DNA from: CAVUCH01 sp963739995
GTDB lineage: Bacteria; Acidobacteriota; Vicinamibacteria; Vicinamibacterales; JAENWD01
NCBI GenBank assembly: GCA_963739995.1
Contig: CAVUCH010000015.1
Location: 62,001 to 126,000, forward strand
DNA length: 64,000 bases
Direction of reading: 5' to 3'
The number at the start of each line of letters is the position of its first letter. Within the stretch, counting starts at the first letter, position 1. The notes below the pieces were generated by a model, which had not been told where the DNA came from, made no database searches, and saw nothing but the letters and a program-made list of their open reading frames with translations. Below are positions 53,068-61,739 of this stretch, one piece after another. The translations under genes were made by a program, and so were the position numbers.

Positions 53068-53336
53068 ATGCACGATGCAGGATGCACAATGCAAGACCGT
53101 CAAGGCCTACTTGTGATGAGCAGCCACGTTGCCGGCGGCGCTACAGGGCAGGCTCCAGCTTGCCAAACGCGCCAGGCGTTCGCCCGTCCGGCTGAATCGG
53201 TCACGTTGAATGAGGAGCAGGACACCGTGATGGCGAGAGCGCCACACACGGGGAATGACGATCGTACGCACGCCCGTAGTCGCGTATCGGCGATGCTCCG
53301 CGTGCACCGTGTGGATTGTGCATTGTGCATTGTGCG
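53068..53336. repeat. Head-to-head heptamer element (ATGCACG / TTGTGCA units)
   Basis: Left arm 53068-53095: ATGCACG, ATGCAGG, ATGCACA, ATGCAAG. Right arm 53302-53336: GTGCACC, GTGTGGA, TTGTGCA twice, TTGTGCG. It fills the gap between exporter and HlyD genes; the right arm ends six bases before the HlyD ATG. The inner 206 bases hold no convincing gene. Confidence 0.8.
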
Positions 53337-53342
53337 TGTCGC

Positions 53343-54557
53343 ATGACTACCCCTTGGCCGCGCGACGGCGAGCCACCCTTCCTCGAGCAGGATCCGCCGC
53401 CGCTCGTCGCGCGGGCGCTGTCGATCATCCTCATCGTGCTGTTCGGGGTGGTCCTTGCGGCGCTGGTGCTGGTCACCGTGCCGGAGACCGTGCACGCGCC
53501 GTTTCGGCTCGTGCCGCTGCGCGGTGTGGATCCCGTCCGGACGCTCCACGACGGGATCGTCCGCGACGTGCGAGTCCTCGAGGCACAGAGGGTGACGGCG
53601 GGCGAGCGGATGTTCGTCATCGCCTCGGAGCCGGTCGGCGACCGAGCGTCGGAGCGCGGCGTCCTGGAGGCACAGCTCGGTGGCACGGACGCCCGGCTTG
53701 CAAACGAGCGGCTGCGGTACGACAGCGGGCGGCTTGCTGACGACAAGGAGCAGGCGCGACTCGCGCAGCGGCTTCAGAACCTCGCGCGGCAGCGCGTGCT
53801 CAAGCAGCAGCAGCTCACGCTCGCCCGGGAGGTCGCGGAGCGGCAGGAGCGCAGCTACCGCGAGGGCCTGACGAGCTGGCTCGACGCAAGCGCCGAGCGG
53901 CTGCAGGTCGACCGACTCGCCGTGGAGGTCGAACAGGTCGAGACCGAGCAGGCGGAGACGCAGGCCGCGCTCGAGAAGCTGCGGTACGAGAAGAGGGCGC
54001 GCGCTGCCGGGTACACCGAGCTGCAGCAATCCGTCCGGGAGGAGAACGCCCGCGCGCGGGCCCGCAAGGGCATGCTCGACAGGGAGCCGGGCCGGGACAG
54101 CAACGAGCTCGCCGTCGAGGCGCCGTGCATGGGGACGGTGGTGACGCTGCGCGTGCAGGCCCCGGGCGCGGTCGTGCACGAAAGCGATGTGCTCGCGGAG
54201 GTGGCCTGTGCCGGTGCGCGCCTCCAGGCCGAGCTCCGCCTCCCGCAGCAGGGGCTCGCGCGCGTCGGTCCAGGGCAGGCCGTCAAGCTGATGTACGATG
54301 CTTTTCCCTATCAACGCTACGGCGTCCGCTACGGGACCGTGCGATGGGTGAGCCCCGCATCGGGGAGCGGCGCGGACGGTGCGTTCCGTGTGTTTGCCGA
54401 TCTCGACGAGAATGCGGTCCGGGTGCAGGGCGAATCACGTCCGCTCGCGCCAGGCATGGGCGGGCGCGCCGCGGTCATCGTGGGGCGACGCTCGCTGGTG
54501 AGCTATGCGTTCGAGCCAATCCGCCAGTTGCGGGAGAACCTGGCAAGCGGCAGGTAG
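53343..54557 (+). CDS. HlyD-family membrane fusion protein for the C39 exporter
   Basis: A 404-residue periplasmic adaptor. One N-terminal membrane helix (ALSIILIVLFGVVLAALVLV) is followed by a beta-barrel/lipoyl half (GIVRDVRVLEAQRVTAGERM) and long coiled coils about residues 110-250 (LQNLARQRVLKQQQLTLARE, EQVETEQAETQAALEKLRYE). The second lipoyl half is EAPCMGTVVTLRVQAPGAVV, and RYGVRYGTVRWVSPASGSG forms the barrel. It connects the ABC exporter to the outer membrane or envelope. It begins 291 bases after the exporter stop, with a heptamer element between. Confidence 0.9.
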   Translation: MTTPWPRDGEPPFLEQDPPPLVARALSIILIVLFGVVLAALVLVTVPETVHAPFRLVPLRGVDPVRTLHDGIVRDVRVLEAQRVTAGERMFVIASEPVGDRASERGVLEAQLGGTDARLANERLRYDSGRLADDKEQARLAQRLQNLARQRVLKQQQLTLAREVAERQERSYREGLTSWLDASAERLQVDRLAVEVEQVETEQAETQAALEKLRYEKRARAAGYTELQQSVREENARARARKGMLDREPGRDSNELAVEAPCMGTVVTLRVQAPGAVVHESDVLAEVACAGARLQAELRLPQQGLARVGPGQAVKLMYDAFPYQRYGVRYGTVRWVSPASGSGADGAFRVFADLDENAVRVQGESRPLAPGMGGRAAVIVGRRSLVSYAFEPIRQLRENLASGR

Positions 54558-54657
54558 GAAGCGTCGATAGCGGAACGAACGCGTGGCCCGGCGGAGCCAT
54601 ATCACATAGAATGTTCACGCGATAGTCGCGAATTCCAAGGCTGACGAAGGAGGTACC

Positions 54658-54825
54658 GTGGCGGTCTTCGCCTACATCGATCCGAGCGCCGGGGGCATGC
54701 TGATGCAGCTGCTGCTCGGCGGCACGGCCGGCGTGCTGGTCATCGGGCGTCTCTTCTGGTCGCGCATCCGCGGCCTGTTCGGACGCACCGATCCGCCGGA
54801 CCGCCCGCACTCGCCGCAATCATGA
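54658..54825 (+). CDS. Small single-helix membrane protein (AYIDP family)
   Basis: A 55-residue protein starting GTG after a strong GGAGG site. It reads AVFAYIDPSAGGMLMQLLLG, then GTAGVLVIGRLFWSRIRGLF and a Pro-rich basic tail. The AYIDPxxGxxLLQ start followed by one helix is a recurring small membrane protein pattern in bacteria, often next to envelope or glycan genes; its function is unknown. The stop overlaps the methyltransferase start as ATGA, so the two are translationally coupled. A TAGAAT box lies upstream near 54606. Confidence 0.8.
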   Translation: MAVFAYIDPSAGGMLMQLLLGGTAGVLVIGRLFWSRIRGLFGRTDPPDRPHSPQS

Positions 54826-56204
54826 TCGACTTCGACCCGGGATCGTTCAAGGATCCCGACGGCCGGGTTTTCCGCTCCGGGGAGCACGTGTTCCGAACCG
54901 TCACCCCGGCGGCCCTCGCCCGGTTCGAGCATCTGCACAACAGCGGGCTCATCGACTCGCTCGTGGCCCCCGGTCTGTTGATGCCGACCACGATTGAATC
55001 TGCGGAGGCGTTCGGTCTCGATCCCCACGCGGTCGGCGATCGCGTGATGAGGCAGGCGGCGGTGCCGCTCGTCTCCTACAGCTACGAGTGGACATTCTCG
55101 ATGCTGCAGGACGCAGCGCTCGTCACCCTCGACATTCTGCAGGCCGCGCTCGCCCGCGACGTCGTGCTGAAGGACGCACCGGCGTTCAACGTCCTCTTCG
55201 AAGGCACGTGCCCGCGCCTGGTCGATGTGTTGTCGCTCGAGGCCTACCAGCCTGGAGCGCTGTGGGCCGGGTACACGCAGTTCTGCCGCAGCTTCCTTGC
55301 GCCGCTCCTCGTCTCGGCGCACACCCGGACGACCGTGGGTCCGCTCTTGCGCGGACACCTGGGAGAGCTGCCGCTCGGCGATGCCGCACGCCTGCTCGGA
55401 TGGACACGCGTGCTGCGACCGGGAGTCGCCACGCACATCCTGCTACAGAGCCGGCTGGAGCAGGGCTTCGGAAAGCGGCCGGACGATGTAGGGCAGGCCG
55501 CGGCGGCAGCCGCACACCCGAAGGTGCTCCTGATCAAGACCGCCGGCCGCATCCGTGCGCTCGTCGCGTCGCTGCGCCACCGCCGATCGTCGGCATGGGC
55601 CGGGTACTCCGACGCGAATACCTACAACGAGGAGAGTCGCGCCCAGAAGGCAGGGTTCGTGGAGCGGGCGCTGAGCGAGAAGAGGCCACGTGTGGTGCTC
55701 GACCTCGGGTGCAACACGGGCGAGTATTCACGACTCGCACTCCGGCACGCTCACCACGTCGTCGCGCTCGACGGCGATGCGGACAGCGTCGACGCACTGT
55801 ACCGGACCGAGCGCGGGTCCACGAAGCTCTCGCCCATAGTCAGCGACCTGCACAATCCCACTCCCGCGCAAGGCTGGCAGCTGCGCGAGCGCGCGGCGCT
55901 GCTGGATCGGCTCAAGGGCGACTTCGTCCTTGCGCTTGCGCTGGTGCACCACCTGCGTATCACCGCCGGAATCCCATTGCCGGACGTCATCCAGTTTCTG
56001 CTGGACCGCGCGCCTGAGGGAATCATCGAGTGGGTGGATCGCGAGGATCCGATGGTGAAGCAGATGCTGCGCCTGAGGCCGGATGTCTATCCCGATTACA
56101 CCTGGACGACCTTCGAATCGATCCTGAAGAGCCGGGCGCGCGTGCTGACGGCGTCCGTGGCGCAGGGTGCCACACGTCGCCTGTGCCACTTCAGCCGTCA
56201 CTGA
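54822..56204 (+). CDS. Class I SAM-dependent methyltransferase (NoeA-like)
   Basis: A 460-residue protein. DFDPGSFKDPDGRVFRSGEH and VFRTVTPAALARFEHLHNSG are characteristic of the NoeA-like N-terminus. SYEWTFSMLQDAALVTLDIL and FNVLFEGTCPRLVDVLSLE follow. The methyltransferase core has VVLDLGCNTGEYSRLALRHA (motif I), VVALDGDADSVDALYR and FVLALALVHHLRI. NoeA participates in host-specific nodulation factor modification in rhizobia, but the chemistry is not established, so the acceptor here is unknown. The position behind the exporter genes suggests modification of the exported product or of an envelope glycan. Confidence 0.85.
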   Translation: MIDFDPGSFKDPDGRVFRSGEHVFRTVTPAALARFEHLHNSGLIDSLVAPGLLMPTTIESAEAFGLDPHAVGDRVMRQAAVPLVSYSYEWTFSMLQDAALVTLDILQAALARDVVLKDAPAFNVLFEGTCPRLVDVLSLEAYQPGALWAGYTQFCRSFLAPLLVSAHTRTTVGPLLRGHLGELPLGDAARLLGWTRVLRPGVATHILLQSRLEQGFGKRPDDVGQAAAAAAHPKVLLIKTAGRIRALVASLRHRRSSAWAGYSDANTYNEESRAQKAGFVERALSEKRPRVVLDLGCNTGEYSRLALRHAHHVVALDGDADSVDALYRTERGSTKLSPIVSDLHNPTPAQGWQLRERAALLDRLKGDFVLALALVHHLRITAGIPLPDVIQFLLDRAPEGIIEWVDREDPMVKQMLRLRPDVYPDYTWTTFESILKSRARVLTASVAQGATRRLCHFSRH

Positions 56205-56321
56205 CCCACCCTTCGCCCCGGGCTTCCGCTACAATGCGCCTCGACACCACGGACGCGCGTTGTCGTCCCTGCAAAAGGGCCCGAGCCGTGAGGGGCGCGC
56301 CCGCACAGAAAGGAGCGAGAG

Positions 56322-56429
56322 ATGGCCAAGAAACCCGCGAAGCCTGCCAAGCCGATGAAGGATCTCAAGACACGGAGCGCGGCCGACAAGAAGGTCAAGG
56401 GTGGCGGCGGGGATCAGCGAGTCCCGTAA
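56322..56429 (+). CDS. 35-residue Lys-rich peptide with VKGG motif, candidate C39 exporter substrate
   Basis: ATG 56322 follows a strong AAAGGAG site. The peptide begins MAKKPAKPAKPMKDL, continues TRSAADKKVKGG and ends GGDQRVP at TAA 56429. The pattern of a short Lys/Ala-rich leader with MKDLK, an amphipathic ADKKVK segment and a Gly-Gly recalls double-glycine leaders cut by C39 peptidases. Cutting after KVKGG would leave about eight residues (GGGDQRVP less the cut). The C39 exporter gene is 3.3 kb upstream in the same direction. It may alternatively be a free small basic protein. Not represented in longer gene calls because of its size. Confidence 0.6.
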   Translation: MAKKPAKPAKPMKDLKTRSAADKKVKGGGGDQRVP

Positions 56430-56458
56430 CGGCACGCCGCCGCGCTCCCGTTTCCCCA

Positions 56459-56484
56459 GGAGAGGCCGCGCGAGTGGCCTCTCC
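56459..56484 (+). terminator. Perfect 9-bp hairpin after the VKGG peptide
   Basis: GGAGAGGCC (56459-56467), loop GCGCGAGT, then GGCCTCTCC (56476-56484). It lies between the VKGG peptide and the glycosyltransferase gene. There is no T-run, so it may terminate partially, protect mRNA ends or separate expression levels. Confidence 0.45.
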
Positions 56485-56501
56485 CAAGCCTCTCTCCCAT
56501 C

Positions 56502-57593
56502 ATGCTCAGATTATCGGTGGTCGTCCCGACCTTCAATGAGGCTGGGAGCGTTCGCGAGTTGCTGCACCGCGTTGAGAACAGCCTCGGCACCGAAGGGTGG
56601 GAGCTGATCTTCGTGGACGATGACTCTACAGATGGCACGGCGTCGCTCGTTCGGGATATCGCTCGCACCGACGCTCGCGTGCGTGTGCTGCAGCGGATCG
56701 GACGGCGTGGGCTCTCGTCGGCATGCATCGAAGGTATGCTGTCCGCGTCGGCGCCGGTGATCGCGATCATGGACGCGGATCTCCAGCACGATGAAACGCG
56801 GCTCCCCGTGATGCTGCAGGCGATGGAGAGTCAAGGCGCCGACATGGTGCTGGCCACGCGGTACGCGGCAGGCGGCAGCACGGGAGCATGGAACCCGACG
56901 CGCGCAGGCCTGAGCCGGCTCGCGACTCGAGTCAGCGGCCTCGTCCTCAAGAGCCCCGTGTCCGATCCGATGAGCGGGTTCTTCATGCTCCGCCGCGAGG
57001 TCCTGGACGCCAACGTCCGCCGGTTGTCGGCCCTCGGGTTCAAGATCCTGCTGGACATCCTCGCCACCTCGAAGACGCCGCTGAAGATCGTCGAGGTGCC
57101 GTACACCTTCAGGCACCGCTTCGCCGGTGAGAGCAAACTGGACAGCATGGCCCTGTGGGATTTCGGGATGCTGCTCGCCGACAAGACCATAGGGCGCTAC
57201 GTGCCTGTCCGCTTCGTGGGGTTCACAGCGGTGGGCGGCCTCGGCGTGTTCGTCCACATACTGGCGCTTGCCGTGGCTTTGAAGGGGCTCGGGCTCGACT
57301 TCCTGATCAGCCAGGCGAGCGCAACCTTGACCGCCATGATTTTCAACTTCGCGGTCAATAACGCCCTGACTTACCGCGACCAGCGTCTGCGCGGATGGCG
57401 CTGGTGGACCGGCCTGGCCAGCTTCATCGTCGCCTGCAGCATCGGGGCGATCGCAAACGTCGGTGTCGCCAACTACCTGTTCCTGAGCCGGACTCAGTGG
57501 GCATTGGCAGCCCTCGCCGGGGTCGCTGTTGGCGCGGTGTGGAACTACGCGGTGACGACGATGTACACGTGGGGTGCCGCCAGGAGGAAGTGA
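56502..57593 (+). CDS. GT2 glycosyltransferase fused to a GtrA-like membrane domain
   Basis: A 363-residue protein. N-terminal GT2 domain of the dolichol/polyprenol phosphate mannose synthase type: LSVVVPTFNEAGSVRELLHR, ELIFVDDDSTDGTASLV, IAIMDADLQHDETRLP and PVSDPMSGFFMLRREVL. From about residue 230 a GtrA-like domain with four helices follows (RFVGFTAVGGLGVFVHILAL, TLTAMIFNFAVNNALTYRD, ASFIVACSIGAIANVGVANY, GVAVGAVWNYAVTTMYTW). It should make a polyprenyl-phosphate sugar and flip it or anchor it at the membrane. Same fusion is common in bacteria. Follows the VKGG peptide gene on the same strand. Confidence 0.92.
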   Translation: MLRLSVVVPTFNEAGSVRELLHRVENSLGTEGWELIFVDDDSTDGTASLVRDIARTDARVRVLQRIGRRGLSSACIEGMLSASAPVIAIMDADLQHDETRLPVMLQAMESQGADMVLATRYAAGGSTGAWNPTRAGLSRLATRVSGLVLKSPVSDPMSGFFMLRREVLDANVRRLSALGFKILLDILATSKTPLKIVEVPYTFRHRFAGESKLDSMALWDFGMLLADKTIGRYVPVRFVGFTAVGGLGVFVHILALAVALKGLGLDFLISQASATLTAMIFNFAVNNALTYRDQRLRGWRWWTGLASFIVACSIGAIANVGVANYLFLSRTQWALAALAGVAVGAVWNYAVTTMYTWGAARRK

Positions 57594-57631
57594 ATGGCGC
57601 GGACGCTGCCGCCTGCCCCGCGCTCGCCGCC

Positions 57632-57695
57632 CTTCCGAAGCTCGGCTTCACCGTTCCTATCGCCGAGTGGATCGCCGGCCTCTACGGCAAATGCG
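57632..57695 (+). pseudogene. Possible remnant of an asparagine synthase C-terminus
   Basis: One frame here reads LPKLGFTVPIAEWIAGLYG, very like the PKxGFTxPxxEWxxG segment near the C-terminus of AsnB-type asparagine synthases. No flanking homology or start codon of that gene is visible and the frame soon loses likeness. It could be a chance match. Confidence 0.3.
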
Positions 57696-57780
57696 TACCG
57701 ACGCAGTGCTCGGCCCGGGCTAAAAGGCGGGCGCACTGCTCGAGATGGCCGCCGTGAGGCGGTTCGTCATTCAAACTGAC

Positions 57781-58125
57781 CTACGGCCCGCCGGCCTGCG
57801 GCAGCAGTGCTGACAGCGATGCACAATCCCAGGGCTTGAGCACGAACCGCGCACCGGCCTGCTCGGCGTCGCGGCGGATCACGGTGTCGTGGACGGCGGA
57901 TAGGACAATCTTGGTCATGGATGGAGCGGCGAGCGTGATCAAATGGAGGCCGTTGTACGCGCCGAGCCGCACGTCGGCAATCAGCGCGTCGAAGTGTTCC
58001 TGTGCGAGCCGTCGTCGGCCCTCTTGGAAGTGGCTACACGCTACAACGTCGTGGCCATCGTCCCTGAGGATGATGGCGCAGAGGCTCAGGTACTCTTGGT
58101 CATCGTCGATGATCAGCACGCGCAT
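57781..58125 (-). CDS. Stand-alone response regulator receiver protein
   Basis: A 114-residue receiver with no output domain. MRVLIIDDDQEYLSLCAIIL has the acidic triad, the phospho-acceptor Asp is in DALIADVRLGAYNGLHLI, Ser in KIVLSAVHD and the conserved Lys in FVLKPWD. It would be phosphorylated by a histidine kinase and act through a partner. ATG 58125 is chosen because the preceding 37 residues of the open frame lack receiver similarity. It is divergent from the dihydrouridine synthase region; no kinase lies nearby. Confidence 0.88.
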   Translation of the reverse strand: MRVLIIDDDQEYLSLCAIILRDDGHDVVACSHFQEGRRRLAQEHFDALIADVRLGAYNGLHLITLAAPSMTKIVLSAVHDTVIRRDAEQAGARFVLKPWDCASLSALLPQAGGP

Positions 58126-58633
58126 GGCACGCCTTCCAAATCGAGGGTCAAAACCGTTCGGAGAACGCTGTCGCGGCGATGATCGCGGGCTGCCGCCGAG
58201 TCCGCAGGCCTGGTCGAGTCGCGGTCGAGGACGCAAGGTCGACCGATCAGGCGTGTGATTGCGGCGGAAGCGATTTACAATAGCCGAGCCAGCTCGGCAC
58301 GTCTGTTCAAAATTGCACAGGGGCGGCCCCGCCGATTGTTTGGTTGTACTCAGTGACCTCCACCCTCATCGTCTACACAATCATCCTCATGGTTGTCGGC
58401 GCGGTGCCGGGAATCGCGGAGTTGATCATGCCGCCTACATGCGGCGGCACCGGCACCTCACCGCTGACGACGGCCGCGCCAGGCTGGAAGGCCCATTGCG
58501 AGCGCAACGGCGGCTCCAAGGTAAAAACACGGTCATTCGGTTGTCCATGCTGGAGTGTTCTTCAAGCGGCAGGCCAAGTGCACGGCGAGCGTACCGAGGC
58601 GCGATGACGGTAAGGGTCCTTCATAATGCTCCG
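58126..58633. other. Intergenic region with lower GC and one small open frame
   Basis: 508 bases between the receiver and the dihydrouridine synthase. AT-richer than the surroundings around 58260-58400. A TTTACAAT and a CATAAT (58622-58627) are possible -10 boxes; the second is seven bases before the synthase ATG. Apart from the small frame at 58353 I recognise nothing. Confidence 0.5.
58353..58607 (+). CDS. Hypothetical small protein with one hydrophobic helix, doubtful
   Basis: A GTG-started frame of 84 residues. It opens with a membrane-like segment (STLIVYTIILMVVGAVPGI) followed by a Cys/Gly-rich tail including PPTCGGTGT and FGCPCWSV. No ribosome site is obvious and codon use is not clearly coding. 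It could be a real secreted or membrane micro-protein or a chance frame. It ends just before the dihydrouridine synthase. Confidence 0.25.
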   Translation: MTSTLIVYTIILMVVGAVPGIAELIMPPTCGGTGTSPLTTAAPGWKAHCERNGGSKVKTRSFGCPCWSVLQAAGQVHGERTEAR

Positions 58634-59713
58634 ATGAACCTCCGCGAGGTGTTAACCGGGGCCGTCGTGATGGGACCGATGACCAAGGGATCCAACCTCC
58701 CATACCGCCGCCTCTGCGTCGAGCTTGGCGCACGTGTCACTGTGAGCGAGATGACCGTGGCTCGCCGGCTCAAGCAGAAGCGGCGGGCGGAGTTCGCGTT
58801 GATCCGGCGCGCGGCCGACGAGCCATGTTTTGCCGTGCAGCTGGCGGGAAGCAACCCGGCGGAGATGGGGTGGGCAGCCGCTCTCGTCGAGTCGCGTGGT
58901 GCGGATTTCGTGGACCTGAACCTCGGCTGTCCGATCGATCACTTCACGCGCAAGGGGCTCGGTGCGGCGCTCTCCCGGCAGCCCGCACGGATCGGCCGCA
59001 TCGTCGGCGCGATGGTGCGGGCCGTGACGGATGCGCCCGTCACCGTGAAGATTCGACTGGGCTGGAACGACAAGACTCGCAACTACCTCGAGGTGGCTCG
59101 CGCCGCGGTCGACGCAGGCGCCCAGGCAGTGTTCGTGCACGGCCGCACCCGGGACGCACGTTATCGTCACGCCGCCGAGTGGGACACCATCGCCGAAATT
59201 GCCGCGTCGCTGCCGGTCCCAGTGGTCGGCAACGGCGACCTCCTCTTCGGGCACGAGATTGCGAGTGCCCACGAGCGCGCCGGATGTGCCGGCGTCATGG
59301 TCGCACGCGGCGCTCTGATCAAACCCTGGATCTTCCGGGAAGCCGCCGACGGGTATCGCCACCTCTCGGCCGAGGACCGGCTCGCTGTGTACCGACGTTA
59401 TGTCGCGCTCGCGCTCGAGCACTGGGGTGACGATGAGCACGGCCGCGCACGTGCGAGGGATTTTCTCGTGTGGCACCTCGGGTTCTGGTGCCGCTACGCG
59501 CCACAGCGCGACGACGGGTCTTTTCCGACAATGCAGGAGCGGGAAGGGAGGCGCGCGGGCCTGACCTCTCTCGACGGGCTGCTGGCGCGCGCGGACGCGG
59601 ACGCGCACGAGTGGCTGGCCGACCGCCTGCTCGGAGCAGACGACATCGTCGTCGAGGACGCGCCCGAACCGAGTGGCAGCGAGGCCAGGCCCACTATTGA
59701 AGCGGCCGGGTAG
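58634..59713 (+). CDS. tRNA-dihydrouridine synthase family protein
   Basis: About 359 residues. A flavin enzyme reducing uridines in tRNA. VVMGPMTKGSNLPYRRLC and VTVSEMTVARRL open the TIM barrel. FVDLNLGCPIDHFTRKGLGA holds the FMN site and catalytic Cys. VTVKIRLGWNDKTRNYLEVA, VFVHGRTRDARY, PVVGNGDLLF and GVMVARGALIKPWIF follow in the DUS order. The middle (FWCRYAPQRDDG) is a feature of Dus3-like members, so the target position may differ from DusA/B. ATG 58634 is chosen; ATG 58604 is in frame and also possible. The last 40 residues are an acidic, low-complexity tail. Confidence 0.9.
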   Translation: MNLREVLTGAVVMGPMTKGSNLPYRRLCVELGARVTVSEMTVARRLKQKRRAEFALIRRAADEPCFAVQLAGSNPAEMGWAAALVESRGADFVDLNLGCPIDHFTRKGLGAALSRQPARIGRIVGAMVRAVTDAPVTVKIRLGWNDKTRNYLEVARAAVDAGAQAVFVHGRTRDARYRHAAEWDTIAEIAASLPVPVVGNGDLLFGHEIASAHERAGCAGVMVARGALIKPWIFREAADGYRHLSAEDRLAVYRRYVALALEHWGDDEHGRARARDFLVWHLGFWCRYAPQRDDGSFPTMQEREGRRAGLTSLDGLLARADADAHEWLADRLLGADDIVVEDAPEPSGSEARPTIEAAG

Positions 59714-59762
59714 TTGGGAGCCCAGTCGCACGCGAACGTGTCCGACGAGCGCCGCCCCGCGC

Positions 59763-61739
59763 TCACGGAGTGTCGGGACGGCCGTCTGTCGCCTCTTCGT
59801 GGCCGCTGATGAGCCAAGGCGCGAGCCGCTCGACGATTCGCTCCACGCATTCATGTACTGACAGCAGGCTCGTGTCCAGCACCAGTGCCGGCGTGATCGG
59901 CGCTTCGTACGCTGCGGTTACGCCTGGGAAGTCCCCGATCTCGCCCGCATCCGCCCTGGCGTACATGCCTTCCGTATCTCGCGTTCTGCAGACGTCGAGC
60001 GGCGCCGTCACATGCACCTCCATGAAGCGTTCCGGCCCCACTGCCTGTCGCGCCTTCTGGCGCACGGCTTCGCTCGGCGACACGAATGCGCAGATGCACA
60101 TCAGCCCGGCTTCGTTCAGTAACCGCGCAACGTCCATCGAACGCCGCAGGTTTTCGGAGCGCTCGGCCGCCGTGAAGCCCAACCCCCGGCTGATGGTCTG
60201 GCGCATCTCGCCACCGTCGAGCACGGTCACCGCACGCCCCATCTCGAACAGGCGGCGTTCGAGGGCGTAAGCGATGACCGTCTTGCCGGACTTTGGCAGG
60301 CCCGTAAGCAGGATCGTGGCGGGGCGCTGCCCGAAGCGCCTCGCTCGCTCCTCTACGGTTACCTGTGTTGGGTGCGACGCTCTGATCTCGGCGAGTGTGT
60401 CGCTGTTCCAGTAGTCGCGCAGGAACTCTGGCACCGATGACCGATCGACGATCAGCCCCGCGCCAACGGTTACGTTGGTCACACGGTCAATCAGGATGAA
60501 CGCGCCTGTAGCGCGATTCTGCCGGTAGCTGTCAAAGGCGATGGGGCGTACCAGCGTGAGCTGGCAGCGGCCGACCTCGTTCATCTGCAACGCGCCGGTG
60601 TCCTGGTGTACAAGCGTGTTGACGTCGATCCGGTAATGCAGTGCGGTCACCGACGCGGGCACGAGACTGGTCGTCTGCTTCACCCAATACTGCTTGCCCG
60701 TCGTCAATGGCTCATCCGCCATCCAGACGACCATCGCATCGAGCACACGATCGACACGCGGCAGGTTCCTGGGATGGACGAGCATGTCTCCGCGGCTGAC
60801 GTCAATCTCGTCGACAAGCGTCAGCGTCACCGCCACTGACGCAGACGCTTCTTCCAACTCCCCGTTCCAGGTGACGATCGACTGCACCCGGCTCCGAGCA
60901 CCCGACGGCAGCGCAAGCACCTCGTCGCCGGGCCGTACGCCACCCGACGCCACAGTACCCGAGAAGCCGCGGAAATCCATGCCGGGGCGGTTCACGTACT
61001 GCACCGGAAAACGGAAGTCGATGAGGTTCCGATCGGACGCAACGTGGACGTTGTCGAGGAAGTGGAGCAGCGTTTCGCCGCGGTACCACGGCATGGCCGT
61101 GCTCGGTTCGACAACGTTGTCGCCCCGAAGCGCAGACACAGGGACGAAGCGAAGGTCGCCGAGCTCGAGCTTCGCCGCAAACTGGCTGTACTCCTCCTTG
61201 ATGCGCTCGAACACATCCTCCGAGTAGCCAACCAGATCCATCTTGTTGATCGCGACGACCACGTGCCGGATGCCCAGAAGTGAGGCAATGAAGCTATGGC
61301 GCCTCGTCTGTCGCATGACGCCGTTTCGCGCATCGATCAGGATGATGGCCACATCGCATGTGGACGCGCCCGTGGCCATATTGCGCGTGTACTGCTCGTG
61401 CCCCGGAGTGTCGGCAATGATGAACTTGCGCTTCACCGTAGAGAAGTAGCGGTAGGCGACGTCTATGGTGATGCCCTGTTCCCGTTCGGCCCGCAAACCG
61501 TCGGTGAGCAGGGACAAGTCCAACTCGCCGCGCGTGCCGCCTTTCCGCACGCTTTCCTTCTCTACTGCCGCGAGCTGATCCTCGTAAATCATGGCGGTGT
61601 CGAAGAGAAGCCTGCCGATGAGCGTGCTCTTCCCGTCGTCAACGCTGCCGCAGGTCAGGAAGCGCACCAGTTCCTTGCGCGCGTGCTGGTCGAGATAGGC
61701 CTCGATGTCCGCGCCAATGAGCTCGGACTCGGGAAGCAT
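59763..61739 (-). CDS. cysNC: Bifunctional sulfate adenylyltransferase subunit 1/APS kinase
   Basis: A 658-residue fusion. CysN GTPase (about 1-440): LTCGSVDDGKSTLIGRLLFD (P-loop), DTPGHEQYTRNMATGAS and AINKMDLVG. APS kinase (about 455-640): TILLTGLPKSGKTVIAYALE, VLDGGEMRQTISRGLGFTAA and ICAFVSPSEAVRQKARQ. With CysD it forms ATP sulfurylase driven by GTP, and the C-terminal domain phosphorylates APS to PAPS. The kinase P-loop GLPKSGKT and the GGE replacing the usual DGD-type residues are unusual but not clearly inactivating. It overlaps the cysD stop (TAATG). Confidence 0.93.
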   Translation of the reverse strand: MLPESELIGADIEAYLDQHARKELVRFLTCGSVDDGKSTLIGRLLFDTAMIYEDQLAAVEKESVRKGGTRGELDLSLLTDGLRAEREQGITIDVAYRYFSTVKRKFIIADTPGHEQYTRNMATGASTCDVAIILIDARNGVMRQTRRHSFIASLLGIRHVVVAINKMDLVGYSEDVFERIKEEYSQFAAKLELGDLRFVPVSALRGDNVVEPSTAMPWYRGETLLHFLDNVHVASDRNLIDFRFPVQYVNRPGMDFRGFSGTVASGGVRPGDEVLALPSGARSRVQSIVTWNGELEEASASVAVTLTLVDEIDVSRGDMLVHPRNLPRVDRVLDAMVVWMADEPLTTGKQYWVKQTTSLVPASVTALHYRIDVNTLVHQDTGALQMNEVGRCQLTLVRPIAFDSYRQNRATGAFILIDRVTNVTVGAGLIVDRSSVPEFLRDYWNSDTLAEIRASHPTQVTVEERARRFGQRPATILLTGLPKSGKTVIAYALERRLFEMGRAVTVLDGGEMRQTISRGLGFTAAERSENLRRSMDVARLLNEAGLMCICAFVSPSEAVRQKARQAVGPERFMEVHVTAPLDVCRTRDTEGMYARADAGEIGDFPGVTAAYEAPITPALVLDTSLLSVHECVERIVERLAPWLISGHEEATDGRPDTP

